32,705 nt of DNA. Source: Oscillospiraceae bacterium (GTDB lineage Bacteria; Bacillota; Clostridia; Oscillospirales; Oscillospiraceae). A program made the position numbers and the translations under genes. Below are positions 14,338-22,157 of the stretch, piece after piece (positions within the stretch are counted from its first letter, which is position 1; each line of letters starts with the position of its first letter). Below the pieces are notes generated by a model, which ran no database searches, was not told where the DNA came from, and saw only the letters and a list, made by a program, of their open reading frames with translations. Where the stretch lies: assembly GCA_017541995.1 (NCBI GenBank), contig JAFXYD010000031.1, positions 1-32,705 on the forward strand. Reading direction: 5' to 3'.

Positions 14338-15860
14338 TTACGGCTCCAGGGGAGCGGGGTCCGGAGTGGGCTCCGGGTCGGGCTCCTCGGGCAGGGGGTC
14401 AGCAGTGAGCAGCTCGTTGGCCTTGTAGAGGAAGGTCACGGTCTGGGCCCGGGTGCAGACCTTGTTGGGGCCGAAGGCGGTGGCGGTAACGCCGCCGGTG
14501 ATTTGATTCTGGTAGGCCCAGAGCACGGCCTTATAGTAATACTTGCTCTCGGAGACGTCCGTGAAGGGGCTCTCTTCGGCTGCGGGCTCCGGTTTCCCCG
14601 CGGCGTTCCAGAGGAAGGTGACGATCTGGGCCCGGGTGCAGTTCTTCTTAGGCGCGAAGCTGGTGGGCGTGGCGCCGGTGGTGACCCCGCGCCTACGGCC
14701 CAGAGCACCGGCTTGTAGTAATACTTGCCCTCCGCCACGTCGGTGAAGGGATTCTCGGTGCCGGCAGGGGCGGGGCTGCCCATGGCCTTATACAGGAAGC
14801 TCACCACCTCGGCCCGGGTCACCGTGGCCTTGGGGGCGAAGGTCGTGGCGGTCTTGCCGGAGGTGACGCCGCCGAAGTAAGCCCAGTCAATGGCCGCGTG
14901 GGCCCAGTTGCCGTCGGCGGGCATATCCGTGAAGACCTCGGCAGCGCAGAGGCGGCCCTCCTTGGACGCCTGGCAGCGGGAGCATGTATATTCTGCAAAA
15001 CCGCTGTGCAGCTCCTGCCCTTCCTGCGGCTCGGTCACGACCTTTGACAGCTGCCAGGCATGGCCCAGGGCAGGGAGCTCCTTGGACTCCTGCCACATGC
15101 AAACTACGCAGCTGTAGCGCATCCAGCCCGTCTCCGTGCAGGTCGGCTCCTGGGTCACGGTCCCCTGATCCCAGCTGTGCGCCTTCGTCGGGCTCAGAGA
15201 ATAGCGGCGGACACTGCCGCAGGCGCCGCAGCGCAGCTCCTTGCTCCCGAATTTGCAGCTCGGCGCTTCGAGGATCACAGCGCCGCCCCAGGAATGCGTA
15301 TGTCCGGCGGGGTAGCTCGTAAAGCCGAGGGCAGCCAGATTGCTGCCGCCCTGTGCAAGGATCAGCCGCAGCTCCTCCAGCGCTTCCTTCATTAAGTATG
15401 TTGCAAGCGGGTCAAATCCCTCCGTATCTCCGAGGCTGTCATGGACCGTCAGCATGCTGGTCAGCGTGAACGCGGCTGGCACGATCCGATAATGCGCTTC
15501 CCCTCCGCCGTTGGAAGCATAAATGTTGCTGATGGATCCATCCTGGTTCAGGGTCATAGAGAAGTTGAGCCACGCGGCATATCCGCTGAGATAGGAATAA
15601 TACACTTCAATTTGATGCTTCTGCGGGTGGTAGACCACCTGAAAATGGTGCTGCTCGGCTTCTGCCGCGTCCGCCTCCCGCAGCGATTTTTCGGTTGCGT
15701 ACCCGTAGGAATTGGAGAAGGCGGGGCTGCCGTTCTGCTGGATAAAATCTGCCAAAACCTGATAGCCGCTGTTGGCCGCCTCCGCGCGCGGCAGACTCTG
15801 CGTAAGCGCTGCTGTAAGGAGGATCGCTGCGAGGAACAGGCAAAGCATTCTCTTTTTCAT
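14338..15860 (-). pseudogene. Second SLH surface protein, frameshifted
   Basis: Paralogue of the neighbouring SLH protein. The intact frame would give about 507 residues: signal peptide (1-29), unknown domain (30-185), three Cys-x2-Cys units (about 201-296), three SLH domains from about 308, and a Pro/Glu-rich tail. After VLWAV (residue 389, at 14692-14694) the frame is lost. Continuing one frame over restores SLH sequence (TTGATPTSFAPKKNCTRAQ and on) down to the stop at 14338, so a single base is missing where an Glu-like GAG codon would lie. Unrepaired, the first frame reads on to 14436 as Pro/Arg/Ser-rich nonsense after 1.4 complete SLH units. AAAGGAG precedes the start. It lies 52 bases after the sigma gene. 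Real mutation, phase variation or a sequencing error are all possible. Confidence 0.82.
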
Positions 15861-15912
15861 CGTAATTCTCCTTTGATAACAGTTTTTTGTCGATTCTTAT
15901 GAATATAACGCT

Positions 15913-17790
15913 TTATGGCTGCGCAGGGTTTTCCGTCTGGTCTGTCTCTTCTGAAGGATCAATTTCATCCCGGTCGGCTGCGTGGACAGAATAAGTCTTC
16001 ACGGTCTCGCCGTTCAGCTTCACATAGATGTGCGCGTCGCCCGCTCCGACGATGCTGCTGTTTACGAAAAAGCCGTGCTCATACCAGTGCTCGATTCCCC
16101 CGCCCGTAAACCCGCTGAGCGGGCCAAGTCGGATGACTTCCGGTCTGTCCGTGCTGATCTCAGGCTCGGATTCCCCCTGAACGACCAGGGAGAACCAGAG
16201 ACTTTCGCCTGTCTGGCAATTCAGTTGGCCGTATGCGTCTGCTTCCTGACTAAGCTCTGCGCGCAACAGCTTCGGGGGATGCTCCGGATTTGTGATCGTA
16301 AACTCCCGGTAGATTTCACCCTTCAGCGTACAGAATATTCTTGCGTTTCCGCTGCCCACAACGGAAATGCGCCAACAGTATCCGGTTTCGCCCGGTTTCA
16401 AGTCGCTGTCGGTATATTTCCCCTGCGCTTCGATCTTTACCACGGCGGGATTATCTGTGTATAATGTGGGAGCCCCGCCGTTGATCGTCGAGATCTTCAC
16501 ATACCCAAAGGCATACTGATAGGAAAGGCTCGGAAGATCATAGGCATTCTCCTCAAAGGGCCAGCTGTATCCTGTGATCTGCGGCTCTCTCTGGGGCTGC
16601 GTCACGGAGGGCTCATTGGGCGTCGGCTCCGTGGGGGTCGGAGTCGGGGAAACGGGGGTGGCGGGCTGCGTAGGGGTCGGGGCGGGGGGCTGGTTTTCGG
16701 GCTCCGTGGGCTCCGGCTCCGTGGGAATTGCCGCGGGCTCAGAGGGCTCCGGCTCTGTGGGGGGCTCTGTCGCTTCGGTGGAGGGCTCCGGCAGCTCCTC
16801 CGGGGTATCCGGCTCCGTGAAATCCGGGAGCTCGGTTTCAGCCGGGGGCAGATCCTCGTCGCTGTCCGGGACTTCCACCGTGTGCAGGATCTGAATAGGC
16901 TCCGTGGGCTGTACGTCGCCCATTGTCGTCTGACTCCGCAGCCAGCTGTAGCCCAGGACCCCGCCGCCCAGGGCGGTGGCTGCCAGGAGACCCAGGCACA
17001 CCCGGCCCAGAGCCGTCTGGAAGAAGCTGCGGCCGACATGCACCGCGGCAGCCTCCGCCGCGGCCTCCGCCGCCCGGGGCAGCGCCCCCGCCAGCAGCTT
17101 TTCCCCCGCCCCGGGGTCGGGCTTCGCCCGCTTCAGCAGGGCCAGGAGGAAGGGCAGGGGCGACAGGCCGTATAGCTTCACGCCCTGGGCCTCCAGACGG
17201 CGCACCTCGGTCTCCACCCGCTTCTTGCTGCGGCGGAGCTGGGTTTTGACGGTGCTCTGGCTGAGATTCAGGCTCTCCGCGATCTCCTTTACGGGGATCT
17301 GCTCATAGTAGTACATGCCCAGCATCAGGCGCTGGGCGTCGGTGAGGCCCTCCAGGATCTCCCGGATCAGCCGGGCGGTCTCCGCCCGATCCAGGGCCAG
17401 CTCCGGGGCTGCCTCCACCCGCTGATCCGGCAGCTCCGGCTCCCCCGCCTCCTCCTCCGTCAGCTCGGAGAAGAGCAGGGGCCGCTTCCGCCGCAGCTGG
17501 GCTCTGGCCTCGTTGACGGCGATTTTCCGCAGCCAGGGCAGGAAGGAGGCGGCGTCCCGCAGCTGATCCAGGCGGGAAAAGGCCTTCAGATAGGTATCCT
17601 GCTGCACGTCCAGCACCAGCTCTTCATCCCGCAGCATGGCGTGGAGGCTGCGGTAGAGCTCCAGGCTGCTGGCCTCGTAGAGCTCCGTCAGGGCGGCCCG
17701 GTCCCCCGCCCTGGCCCGCGCCAGCAGGGCTTCATCTATTTTCGCGGCCGCCGGGCTTCGGCTCTCCGGGGCTTCCCGTTCATTTTTCAT
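15913..17790 (-). CDS. Membrane-tethered ECF-like sigma factor with extracellular Ig-like repeats
   Basis: A 625-residue protein joining a sigma factor to a surface domain. Sigma region 2 is at about 33-104 (DVQQDTYLKAFSRLDQL, WLRKIAVNEARAQLRRKR) and region 4 at about 147-200 (VKEIAESLNLSQSTVKTQL helix-turn-helix). An Ala-rich linker leads to one membrane helix at about 262-283. Outside lie a Pro/Thr/Glu stalk (about 296-405) and two related Ig-like units (about 410-500 and 508-603), marked by VVGSGNARIF and IVGAGDAHIY. Normal ECF factors have about 170-200 residues and are held by a separate anti-sigma. Here sensor and effector are one chain, so release by proteolysis or membrane-bound action is inferred. 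The start overlaps the upstream 58-residue ORF as ATGA; no anti-sigma gene is adjacent. It could alternatively be an anchored regulator of its own envelope operon. Confidence 0.88.
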   Translation of the reverse strand: MKNEREAPESRSPAAAKIDEALLARARAGDRAALTELYEASSLELYRSLHAMLRDEELVLDVQQDTYLKAFSRLDQLRDAASFLPWLRKIAVNEARAQLRRKRPLLFSELTEEEAGEPELPDQRVEAAPELALDRAETARLIREILEGLTDAQRLMLGMYYYEQIPVKEIAESLNLSQSTVKTQLRRSKKRVETEVRRLEAQGVKLYGLSPLPFLLALLKRAKPDPGAGEKLLAGALPRAAEAAAEAAAVHVGRSFFQTALGRVCLGLLAATALGGGVLGYSWLRSQTTMGDVQPTEPIQILHTVEVPDSDEDLPPAETELPDFTEPDTPEELPEPSTEATEPPTEPEPSEPAAIPTEPEPTEPENQPPAPTPTQPATPVSPTPTPTEPTPNEPSVTQPQREPQITGYSWPFEENAYDLPSLSYQYAFGYVKISTINGGAPTLYTDNPAVVKIEAQGKYTDSDLKPGETGYCWRISVVGSGNARIFCTLKGEIYREFTITNPEHPPKLLRAELSQEADAYGQLNCQTGESLWFSLVVQGESEPEISTDRPEVIRLGPLSGFTGGGIEHWYEHGFFVNSSIVGAGDAHIYVKLNGETVKTYSVHAADRDEIDPSEETDQTENPAQP

Positions 17791-17963
17791 TCCGCGTCAC
17801 CGCCCTTCGCCTTCGTTTTTGGCTCCTGCCCGCGCACAGCCCGCCGTCGGGCAAAAAATTGCTTCAGAATCTGCTCCAGCTGGCGGGCGGATATCTCCGG
17901 GGCCAGCCGGTAGGATTCGATCAGGCTGCGGTATTGCAGTCCGAAATCCGGCTCGGGGCACAT
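17787..17963 (-). CDS. 58-residue ORF coupled to the membrane sigma factor
   Basis: Short protein beginning MCPEPDFGLQYRSLIESYRL and ending in a Lys/Arg-rich tail. The middle (about 22-45, EISARQLEQILKQFFARRRA) is probably helical. No family is recognised and there is no signal peptide or membrane helix. GGGAGGTG lies just before the ATG at 17963. Its stop overlaps the sigma start as ATGA, so sigma translation is probably coupled to it. It could be a small sigma-binding partner or simply a leader peptide; the sequence alone cannot decide. In-frame sequence extends further upstream but lacks a ribosome site and enters the neighbouring terminator. Confidence 0.65.
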   Translation of the reverse strand: MCPEPDFGLQYRSLIESYRLAPEISARQLEQILKQFFARRRAVRGQEPKTKAKGGDAE

Positions 17964-17997
17964 TCCCAGCACCTCCCATTCTTTGGCTTCTGCTCTA

Positions 17998-18027
17998 TAG
18001 ATGCGCGAGGGGGCGAAAAAGTTTACA
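17998..18027 (-). promoter_or_regulatory. Candidate ECF-type promoter of the sigma operon
   Basis: On the minus strand TGTAAAC (18027-18021) and CATCTA (18003-17998) are 17 bases apart, resembling the AAC / CGTC-type boxes used by ECF sigma factors. No good TTGACA/TATAAT pair was found here. Autoregulation is therefore possible but unproven. Confidence 0.35.
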
Positions 18028-18039
18028 TCTTTTGAAAAA

Positions 18040-18100
18040 AATTTTTCGAAAAAAGCCGCGGCGCCCGGAGCCTGTCTATTCGGACAGGCTCCGGGCGCCG
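18040..18100 (-). terminator. Terminator of the PAS/HATPase gene
   Basis: A perfect 18-bp stem (18059-18076 with 18083-18100) around a six-base loop; on the minus strand it is followed within a few bases by TTTTTT and a further T-rich run. It lies just after the gene's stop at 18119 and upstream of the sigma operon. Confidence 0.9.
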
Positions 18101-18118
18101 GGCAGCGCTTGGGACGCA

Positions 18119-19177
18119 TTACAAAAGATCCTCCAGGCGGTAGAGCCGGGCGGGCAGGATCGGAGACAGGGCGATCAGATTCTCCTCGGGGTCCAGGGAG
18201 CGCCGGGACTCGAAGCAAAGCTCCGCCTCCCCGCCGTAGCGGGGCAGGGAGAGCAGCGCCGTGACTTCCCCCTCGGCGTCGGCGGAGATCAGAAAGCTCC
18301 CGCCCTGGCAGGCGGCTCCGGCGCTGACCAGGCTCAGCCCCAGGCCCAGGCCTCCGAAGCCCTCCCCCCGCCGGGCGGCGTGGCGGTGGAACAGGGCCTC
18401 CGGCAGGGGCGCGCCGGGGCGGTTGCGCAGGGTGAAGCGGACCCGGTCCGGGCCTTCGGCGCTGAGCTCCAGCGTCACCCTGCCGTCGCCGGCGTTGGCG
18501 GCGGCGTTGGCCGTCAGCTCCCGCAGCAGGGAGGCCGTGAGGGGCCAGTCCAGGCAGGCCTCCAGGGGCCGGGCGGGGATCCGAAGCTCCAGGCTGAGCC
18601 CCGTGGCCGCCAGCAGCTCCCGCAGCTGGCCTCCCAGCTCGTTCATCGCCATGGTCAGCTCCAGCCTGCCCCACCGCGGGACATAGCTTCCCCCCTGCAG
18701 GCGGGCAAACTGCTCCAGGGCCGCGGCGGTGCGCCGCAGCCGGTAGACGCTCCGCAGGGCCTCGGCCGCGCAGCCCGCAAAGGGCTGCTCCGCCGCCGCG
18801 GGGAGCTCCGCCAGGCTGTTCAGGCTCGTGGTCAGATCCTGGAGCACCGTGCGGATGGCCCCCGCCGTGTGGGCCACCGTGCGGGCGTTGGCGGCGGGGA
18901 GGAAGCGCTCCTCCGGGCAAAGGAAGCAGAGCACGGTCCCCTCCGCCGCGGCGGCGCGCAGCTGCCAGCTCTGCCCCGCCAGCCTGCAGCTTGAGATCAC
19001 GGCGGGCTCCCCCGCCCCGGGCAGCTCCGCCCCCGGGAAGCACTCGGCAAAGGGCGCCCCGTCCTTCAGCCCCAGCTCCCCGGCCTGGGGGGTACAGAGC
19101 GCCAGCCTGCCCTCCCACACGGCGAAGGCGGGGCCGCCGGTGAGGGCCAGTATCTGTTGATATGCAGCCGCTTCCAT
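18119..19177 (-). CDS. Soluble PAS-like / HATPase protein (orphan histidine kinase-like)
   Basis: A 352-residue cytoplasmic protein. The N-terminal 90 residues look PAS-like. A helical region (about 98-185) stands where the dimerisation/phosphoacceptor domain would be. Its only candidate histidine is H103 in RTVAHTAGAIRT, without a normal H-box. The HATPase domain (about 205-315) has the N-box ELTANAAANA (220-229), a weak NRPGAP G1 (252-257) and the G2 motif GLGLGLSLV (276-284). A Cys-containing tail follows. There is no membrane segment and no response regulator nearby. The start at 19177 follows GGAGAGGAGG; a longer frame to 19264 lacks a ribosome site. It has its own promoter and terminator. 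It may be an orphan kinase, or an ATP-binding anti-sigma-like regulator, possibly of the neighbouring envelope genes. Confidence 0.8.
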   Translation of the reverse strand: MEAAAYQQILALTGGPAFAVWEGRLALCTPQAGELGLKDGAPFAECFPGAELPGAGEPAVISSCRLAGQSWQLRAAAAEGTVLCFLCPEERFLPAANARTVAHTAGAIRTVLQDLTTSLNSLAELPAAAEQPFAGCAAEALRSVYRLRRTAAALEQFARLQGGSYVPRWGRLELTMAMNELGGQLRELLAATGLSLELRIPARPLEACLDWPLTASLLRELTANAAANAGDGRVTLELSAEGPDRVRFTLRNRPGAPLPEALFHRHAARRGEGFGGLGLGLSLVSAGAACQGGSFLISADAEGEVTALLSLPRYGGEAELCFESRRSLDPEENLIALSPILPARLYRLEDLL

Positions 19178-19232
19178 GCCGCCGCCTCCTCTCCGGAATA
19201 GTATGCGCCGATGGGCGCCGGATTTTTCAAGT

Positions 19233-19261
19233 ATTATAATACAAAATTCGACAAAAAGCAA
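19233..19261 (-). promoter_or_regulatory. Promoter of the PAS/HATPase gene
   Basis: On the minus strand TTGCTT (19261-19256), 17-base spacer, TATAAT (19238-19233). Confidence 0.75.
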
Positions 19262-19286
19262 CACGGGGCGGGGAGAAAAATAACAG

Positions 19287-19326
19287 TTGACAAATACGTC
19301 ACAATCGGTTACAATTTAGTTACAAT
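19287..19326 (+). promoter_or_regulatory. Promoter with three phased GTYACAAT repeats
   Basis: TTGACA (19287-19292), 17-base spacer and TACAAT (19310-19315). GTCACAAT (19298-19305), GTTACAAT (19308-19315) and GTTACAAT (19319-19326) start 10 and 11 bases apart, covering the spacer, the -10 box and the start region on one helix face. They are a good candidate operator. Confidence 0.75.
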
Positions 19327-19351
19327 CAGAGAATTATGGGAGGAACGCTCC

Positions 19352-20572
19352 ATGAAAGCGATTCAGCGCATCGGCGCGCTGCTTCTGAGCCTGGCGATCA
19401 CGGTCTGCCTGCTGGGCGGGCTCAGCCCCAGAGCGGAGGCAGCGGAATACAAAACCGCCATCGGCACCGTCACCGCGGGCTCCCTGCGGCTGCGGGAGCG
19501 CGCGGACATCGGCTCCGACATTCTGGCCACGGCCCACCGCAATGACAAGGTGGTGGTCATCGACCACACAGGCAGCTGGTACAAGGTGGTCTACAACCTG
19601 GAAACCGGCTATATGCACGAGGATTATCTGGAGCTGGACGAGGTGAAGAACGTCAAGCTGGGCTACGCCCGCTTCGGCGGCGTCACCAACGTCCGCCAGC
19701 GCCCCACCACCGACTCTCCCGTGGTGGCCCGGGCGCCCCGGAACGAGACCTGCTTCATCGTGGGCTTTAACCGGGGCTGGTACAAGGTCAGCTACAACGG
19801 CCGCAGGGGCTACGTCCGCTCCGATCTGGTCTCCATGCTGGAGCTCCCCTACGAGAACTACGGCAGCCGGGGCAACACCTACCGGGAGGACAGCGACAGC
19901 CTCGGCAGCTCCAGCGGCAGCTCCAGCAACAGCGGCAACTCCAGCAGCGGCAGCAGCTCCAACAGCGGCAGCAGCTCCAACAGCGGCAGTAGCTCCAACA
20001 GCGGCAGCTCCGAAAGCGCCCCTGAGACCGGCGCTTCCGCCGCCGGGCTGGGCAGCTCCGGCATGAGCAAGAACGAGAAGCTGCGGATGATCTTCGGCAC
20101 CGCGAGGATTTCCGACTACCGCACCGTCTACGCCAACAACGCCGAGGCCAGGCCCCACATGACCGAGGTCACCGTCAAGACCTGGGACATCAACAGCGCC
20201 GGGGAAAAATACACCCGCACCTGGAAGCTGACCGTCCATAAGAACATCGCCGCCACGGTGGAGGCCATCTTCGCGGAGATCTACGCCCTGCCCGAGAAGC
20301 CCCCCATCCACAGCCTGGGCGGCTACCGCTGGGCCAACAAGTCCGAGCACAGCGTGGGTCTGGCCATCGACATCAACCCCCGGGAGAACTACTACTGCTC
20401 CCCCAGCGGCAAGGCCCTGACGGGCAGCTATTTCCGCCCGGACAGCGATCCCTATTCCATCCCCGTCAACGGCAGCGTGGATCAGATCTTCGCCAAGTAC
20501 GGCTTCACCCGGGGCATCTACTGGCGGACGGGCTACCGCGATTACATGCACTATTCCTTCTTCGGCACTTAA
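19352..20572 (+). CDS. Secreted SH3b - M15 (VanY-like) peptidoglycan peptidase
   Basis: Exported cell-wall enzyme of 406 residues. Signal peptide about 1-31. Two bacterial SH3 (SH3b) domains lie at about 35-94 and 107-163 (LRLRERADIGSDILAT and VRQRPTTDSPVVARAP) and probably bind the wall. A Ser/Gly/Asn linker (183-240) follows. The peptidase_M15-type catalytic domain (about 243-406) has the zinc-site motif SEHSVGLAIDIN (H333-x6-D340) and YMHYSFF (H400). It would cleave D,D- or L,D-peptide bonds of peptidoglycan. The start at 19352 has GGGAGGA 7 bases upstream; the longer open frame to 19211 runs through the promoter. It is transcribed alone between its own promoter and a strong terminator. 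Confidence 0.92.
   Translation: MKAIQRIGALLLSLAITVCLLGGLSPRAEAAEYKTAIGTVTAGSLRLRERADIGSDILATAHRNDKVVVIDHTGSWYKVVYNLETGYMHEDYLELDEVKNVKLGYARFGGVTNVRQRPTTDSPVVARAPRNETCFIVGFNRGWYKVSYNGRRGYVRSDLVSMLELPYENYGSRGNTYREDSDSLGSSSGSSSNSGNSSSGSSSNSGSSSNSGSSSNSGSSESAPETGASAAGLGSSGMSKNEKLRMIFGTARISDYRTVYANNAEARPHMTEVTVKTWDINSAGEKYTRTWKLTVHKNIAATVEAIFAEIYALPEKPPIHSLGGYRWANKSEHSVGLAIDINPRENYYCSPSGKALTGSYFRPDSDPYSIPVNGSVDQIFAKYGFTRGIYWRTGYRDYMHYSFFGT
19949..20002 (+). repeat. 18-bp tandem repeat encoding the Ser/Gly/Asn linker
   Basis: Three consecutive copies of GGCAGCAGCTCCAACAGC (one base differs in the third), each encoding Gly-Ser-Ser-Ser-Asn-Ser, with decayed copies before it. Linker length could vary between strains. 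Confidence 0.85.
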
Positions 20573-20594
20573 TCCTGCCCTGCGCAGGCAATTA

Positions 20595-20638
20595 GACAGG
20601 AAAACCGGACGCCGCGGCGTCCGGTTTTCCTGTCTTGT
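20595..20638 (+). terminator. Bidirectional terminator between peptidase and panE
   Basis: A 40-base perfect palindrome (20595-20614 with 20615-20634), ending TCTTGTCC on the plus strand. It sits between two convergent genes and probably serves both. Confidence 0.85.
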
Positions 20639-20670
20639 CCGGTTTCGGCCCCGCCCTTCCGGCGCGGCCT

Positions 20671-21684
20671 TCAGATGAGGTCGGCAAAGAGCCCGATATT
20701 CCCCGGCTCCGCCCGGCGCTTCCCCGCCTGGATCTGCTTCACCACCGATACGATCCGGTCGTTGACCGGGGTGGGGACGCCGCAGGCGCGGCCCGCGTCG
20801 CAGATCACGCCGTTGATGGCGTCGATCTCGCAGGGTTTTCCGTTCCGGAGATCCTGGAGCATGGAGGGTACGATGCCGCTGTGCTTGCGCATGGCGATGG
20901 GGAGCAAAAGCTCCGCGAAGCGCCGCTTGAGGGGGCCCTTATAGTAGAAGAGCTTTGTCACGTCCTTGCCCTGCACCGGGGCAAACACCGCCCCGGAGGC
21001 CCGACCCACGTCGATGCACTCCTTCATGCAGCGCAGCGCCAGCCTTCGGGGCAGGGGCGCGCCGCTGACGCTGCCGAAGCTGCCGCCCAGGGCGGTGCCG
21101 ATGCCGGAGAAGCTGGCGTTGATCAGCAGCTTGGACCAGCGGGCCCCCGTCAGATTCTCCTCCAGCACCACGGGGCACATATGCTCCAGCAGGCCCTTGA
21201 CCCGCTCGAGAGCGGCCCGGGGCACCCCCTCCATGCCCCCCATGTGGAAGGAGAGGCTGTCGGGTCGGCTGGTGAGAACGGCTTCCCCGGGGGCGACCAG
21301 GCTGGCCCCCCACTCCACCACGCAGCCCACGGTGTGGGCCTGGCCCACCACCGCGGCAAGGCCGGGCTCGGGCAGACCGTTTTGCAGGCTGACCACCACC
21401 CCCTCGGGCCCCAGCAGAGGCGCAAGGAAGGCGGCCAGCTCCCGGTTATGGAGCTGCTTGGTCATGAGGAAAATCACGTCGTAGGGGCCCTGCATCTCTT
21501 CGGGCAGGATTGCCCGCACCGGGATCGTAAAGTCCACGGTGCCGCTGATATGGGCGCCTCTCTGCCGCAGGGCTTCCACGTGGGCCCGGTTGTGATTCAC
21601 CAGCTCCACGGGCACCCCGTTTTTCGTCAGATACGCGCCCAGCACGGTTCCCAGGGAACCGGCGCCATAGATCGCAATTTTCAA
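20671..21684 (-). CDS. panE: Ketopantoate reductase family (2-dehydropantoate 2-reductase)
   Basis: NADPH-dependent reductase of the ApbA/PanE family, which makes pantoate for coenzyme A. The 337 residues start with the Rossmann motif IYGAGSLGTVLGAYL (about 4-18). Also visible are FLMTKQ (about 71-76), VSLQNGL (about 98-104), and the KLLINASFSGIGTALGG block (about 184-200) carrying the usual catalytic Lys and Asn. The start codon is TTG at 21684, with AAGGG overlapping the end of ridA; no ATG fits. It lies 5 bases after ridA, so the two are one operon. As panB/panC are not in view, the true substrate could be another 2-oxo acid of this broad family. Confidence 0.85.
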   Translation of the reverse strand: MKIAIYGAGSLGTVLGAYLTKNGVPVELVNHNRAHVEALRQRGAHISGTVDFTIPVRAILPEEMQGPYDVIFLMTKQLHNRELAAFLAPLLGPEGVVVSLQNGLPEPGLAAVVGQAHTVGCVVEWGASLVAPGEAVLTSRPDSLSFHMGGMEGVPRAALERVKGLLEHMCPVVLEENLTGARWSKLLINASFSGIGTALGGSFGSVSGAPLPRRLALRCMKECIDVGRASGAVFAPVQGKDVTKLFYYKGPLKRRFAELLLPIAMRKHSGIVPSMLQDLRNGKPCEIDAINGVICDAGRACGVPTPVNDRIVSVVKQIQAGKRRAEPGNIGLFADLI

Positions 21685-21689
21685 TTCGC

Positions 21690-22067
21690 TCAGCCCTTAT
21701 ACGCGATGACCTCAACCTCCACCAGAGCGCTCTTGGGCAGCTCCCGGACGGCCACGCAGGAGCGGGCGGGCTTGGACGTAAAGTATGCGCCGTAAACGGC
21801 GTTGAAGGCGCCGAAGTTCGCCATATCAGACAGGAAGCAGGTGGTCTTGACCACGTTTTCCTGGGTCAGACCGGCCTCGGACAGGACGGCCTCGATGTTC
21901 TTCATGATGCGCTGGGCCTGGAGGGTGATGTCGGCGGGCTCCAGGGCGCCGGTCTCCGGGTCAATGGGCATCATGCCGGAGAGGTACAGGAAATTCCCCG
22001 CCCAGACGGCCTGGGAGTAGGGGCCGATGGCAGCGGGGGCCTTGGGGGTGGATACACGATCAAGCAT
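21690..22067 (-). CDS. ridA: RidA family enamine/imine deaminase
   Basis: RidA (YjgF/UK114) proteins hydrolyse reactive 2-aminoacrylate and related enamines released by PLP enzymes, protecting those enzymes from damage. The 125 residues match the family's length and trimeric fold. AIGPYSQAVWAGNFLYLSG (13-31) is the N-terminal hallmark, and KPARSCVAVRELPKSALVE near 99-117 carries the catalytic arginine. AAAGGAG precedes the ATG at 22067. It is transcribed from the promoter at 22100-22128 and followed directly by panE. The family call is secure. Confidence 0.95.
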   Translation of the reverse strand: MLDRVSTPKAPAAIGPYSQAVWAGNFLYLSGMMPIDPETGALEPADITLQAQRIMKNIEAVLSEAGLTQENVVKTTCFLSDMANFGAFNAVYGAYFTSKPARSCVAVRELPKSALVEVEVIAYKG

Positions 22068-22099
22068 GGGAAAGACTCCTTTCGGTTTGTGGTGCCCCT

Positions 22100-22128
22100 A
22101 TTGTAGCACCTTTCCCGCGAAAAAGCAA
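22100..22128 (-). promoter_or_regulatory. Promoter of ridA-panE
   Basis: On the minus strand TTGCTT (22128-22123), 17-base spacer, TACAAT (22105-22100). Confidence 0.75.
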
Positions 22129-22157
22129 GCCTCCCTTCCCCCATGCCCGGCTCCCCC

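Noticed and set aside
14436-14690. Pro/Arg/Ser-rich C-terminus of the first SLH frame as a genuine domain
   Set aside because: SLH coding continues in the neighbouring frame over the same bases, so the low-complexity tail is out-of-frame translation after a one-base loss.
17964-19118. Extension of the 58-residue ORF upstream into a 443-residue protein
   Set aside because: The extended frame runs through a strong terminator and antisense-like sequence of the PAS/HATPase gene, is Gly/Ala/Arg-rich and has no ribosome site; only the part after 17963 is credible.
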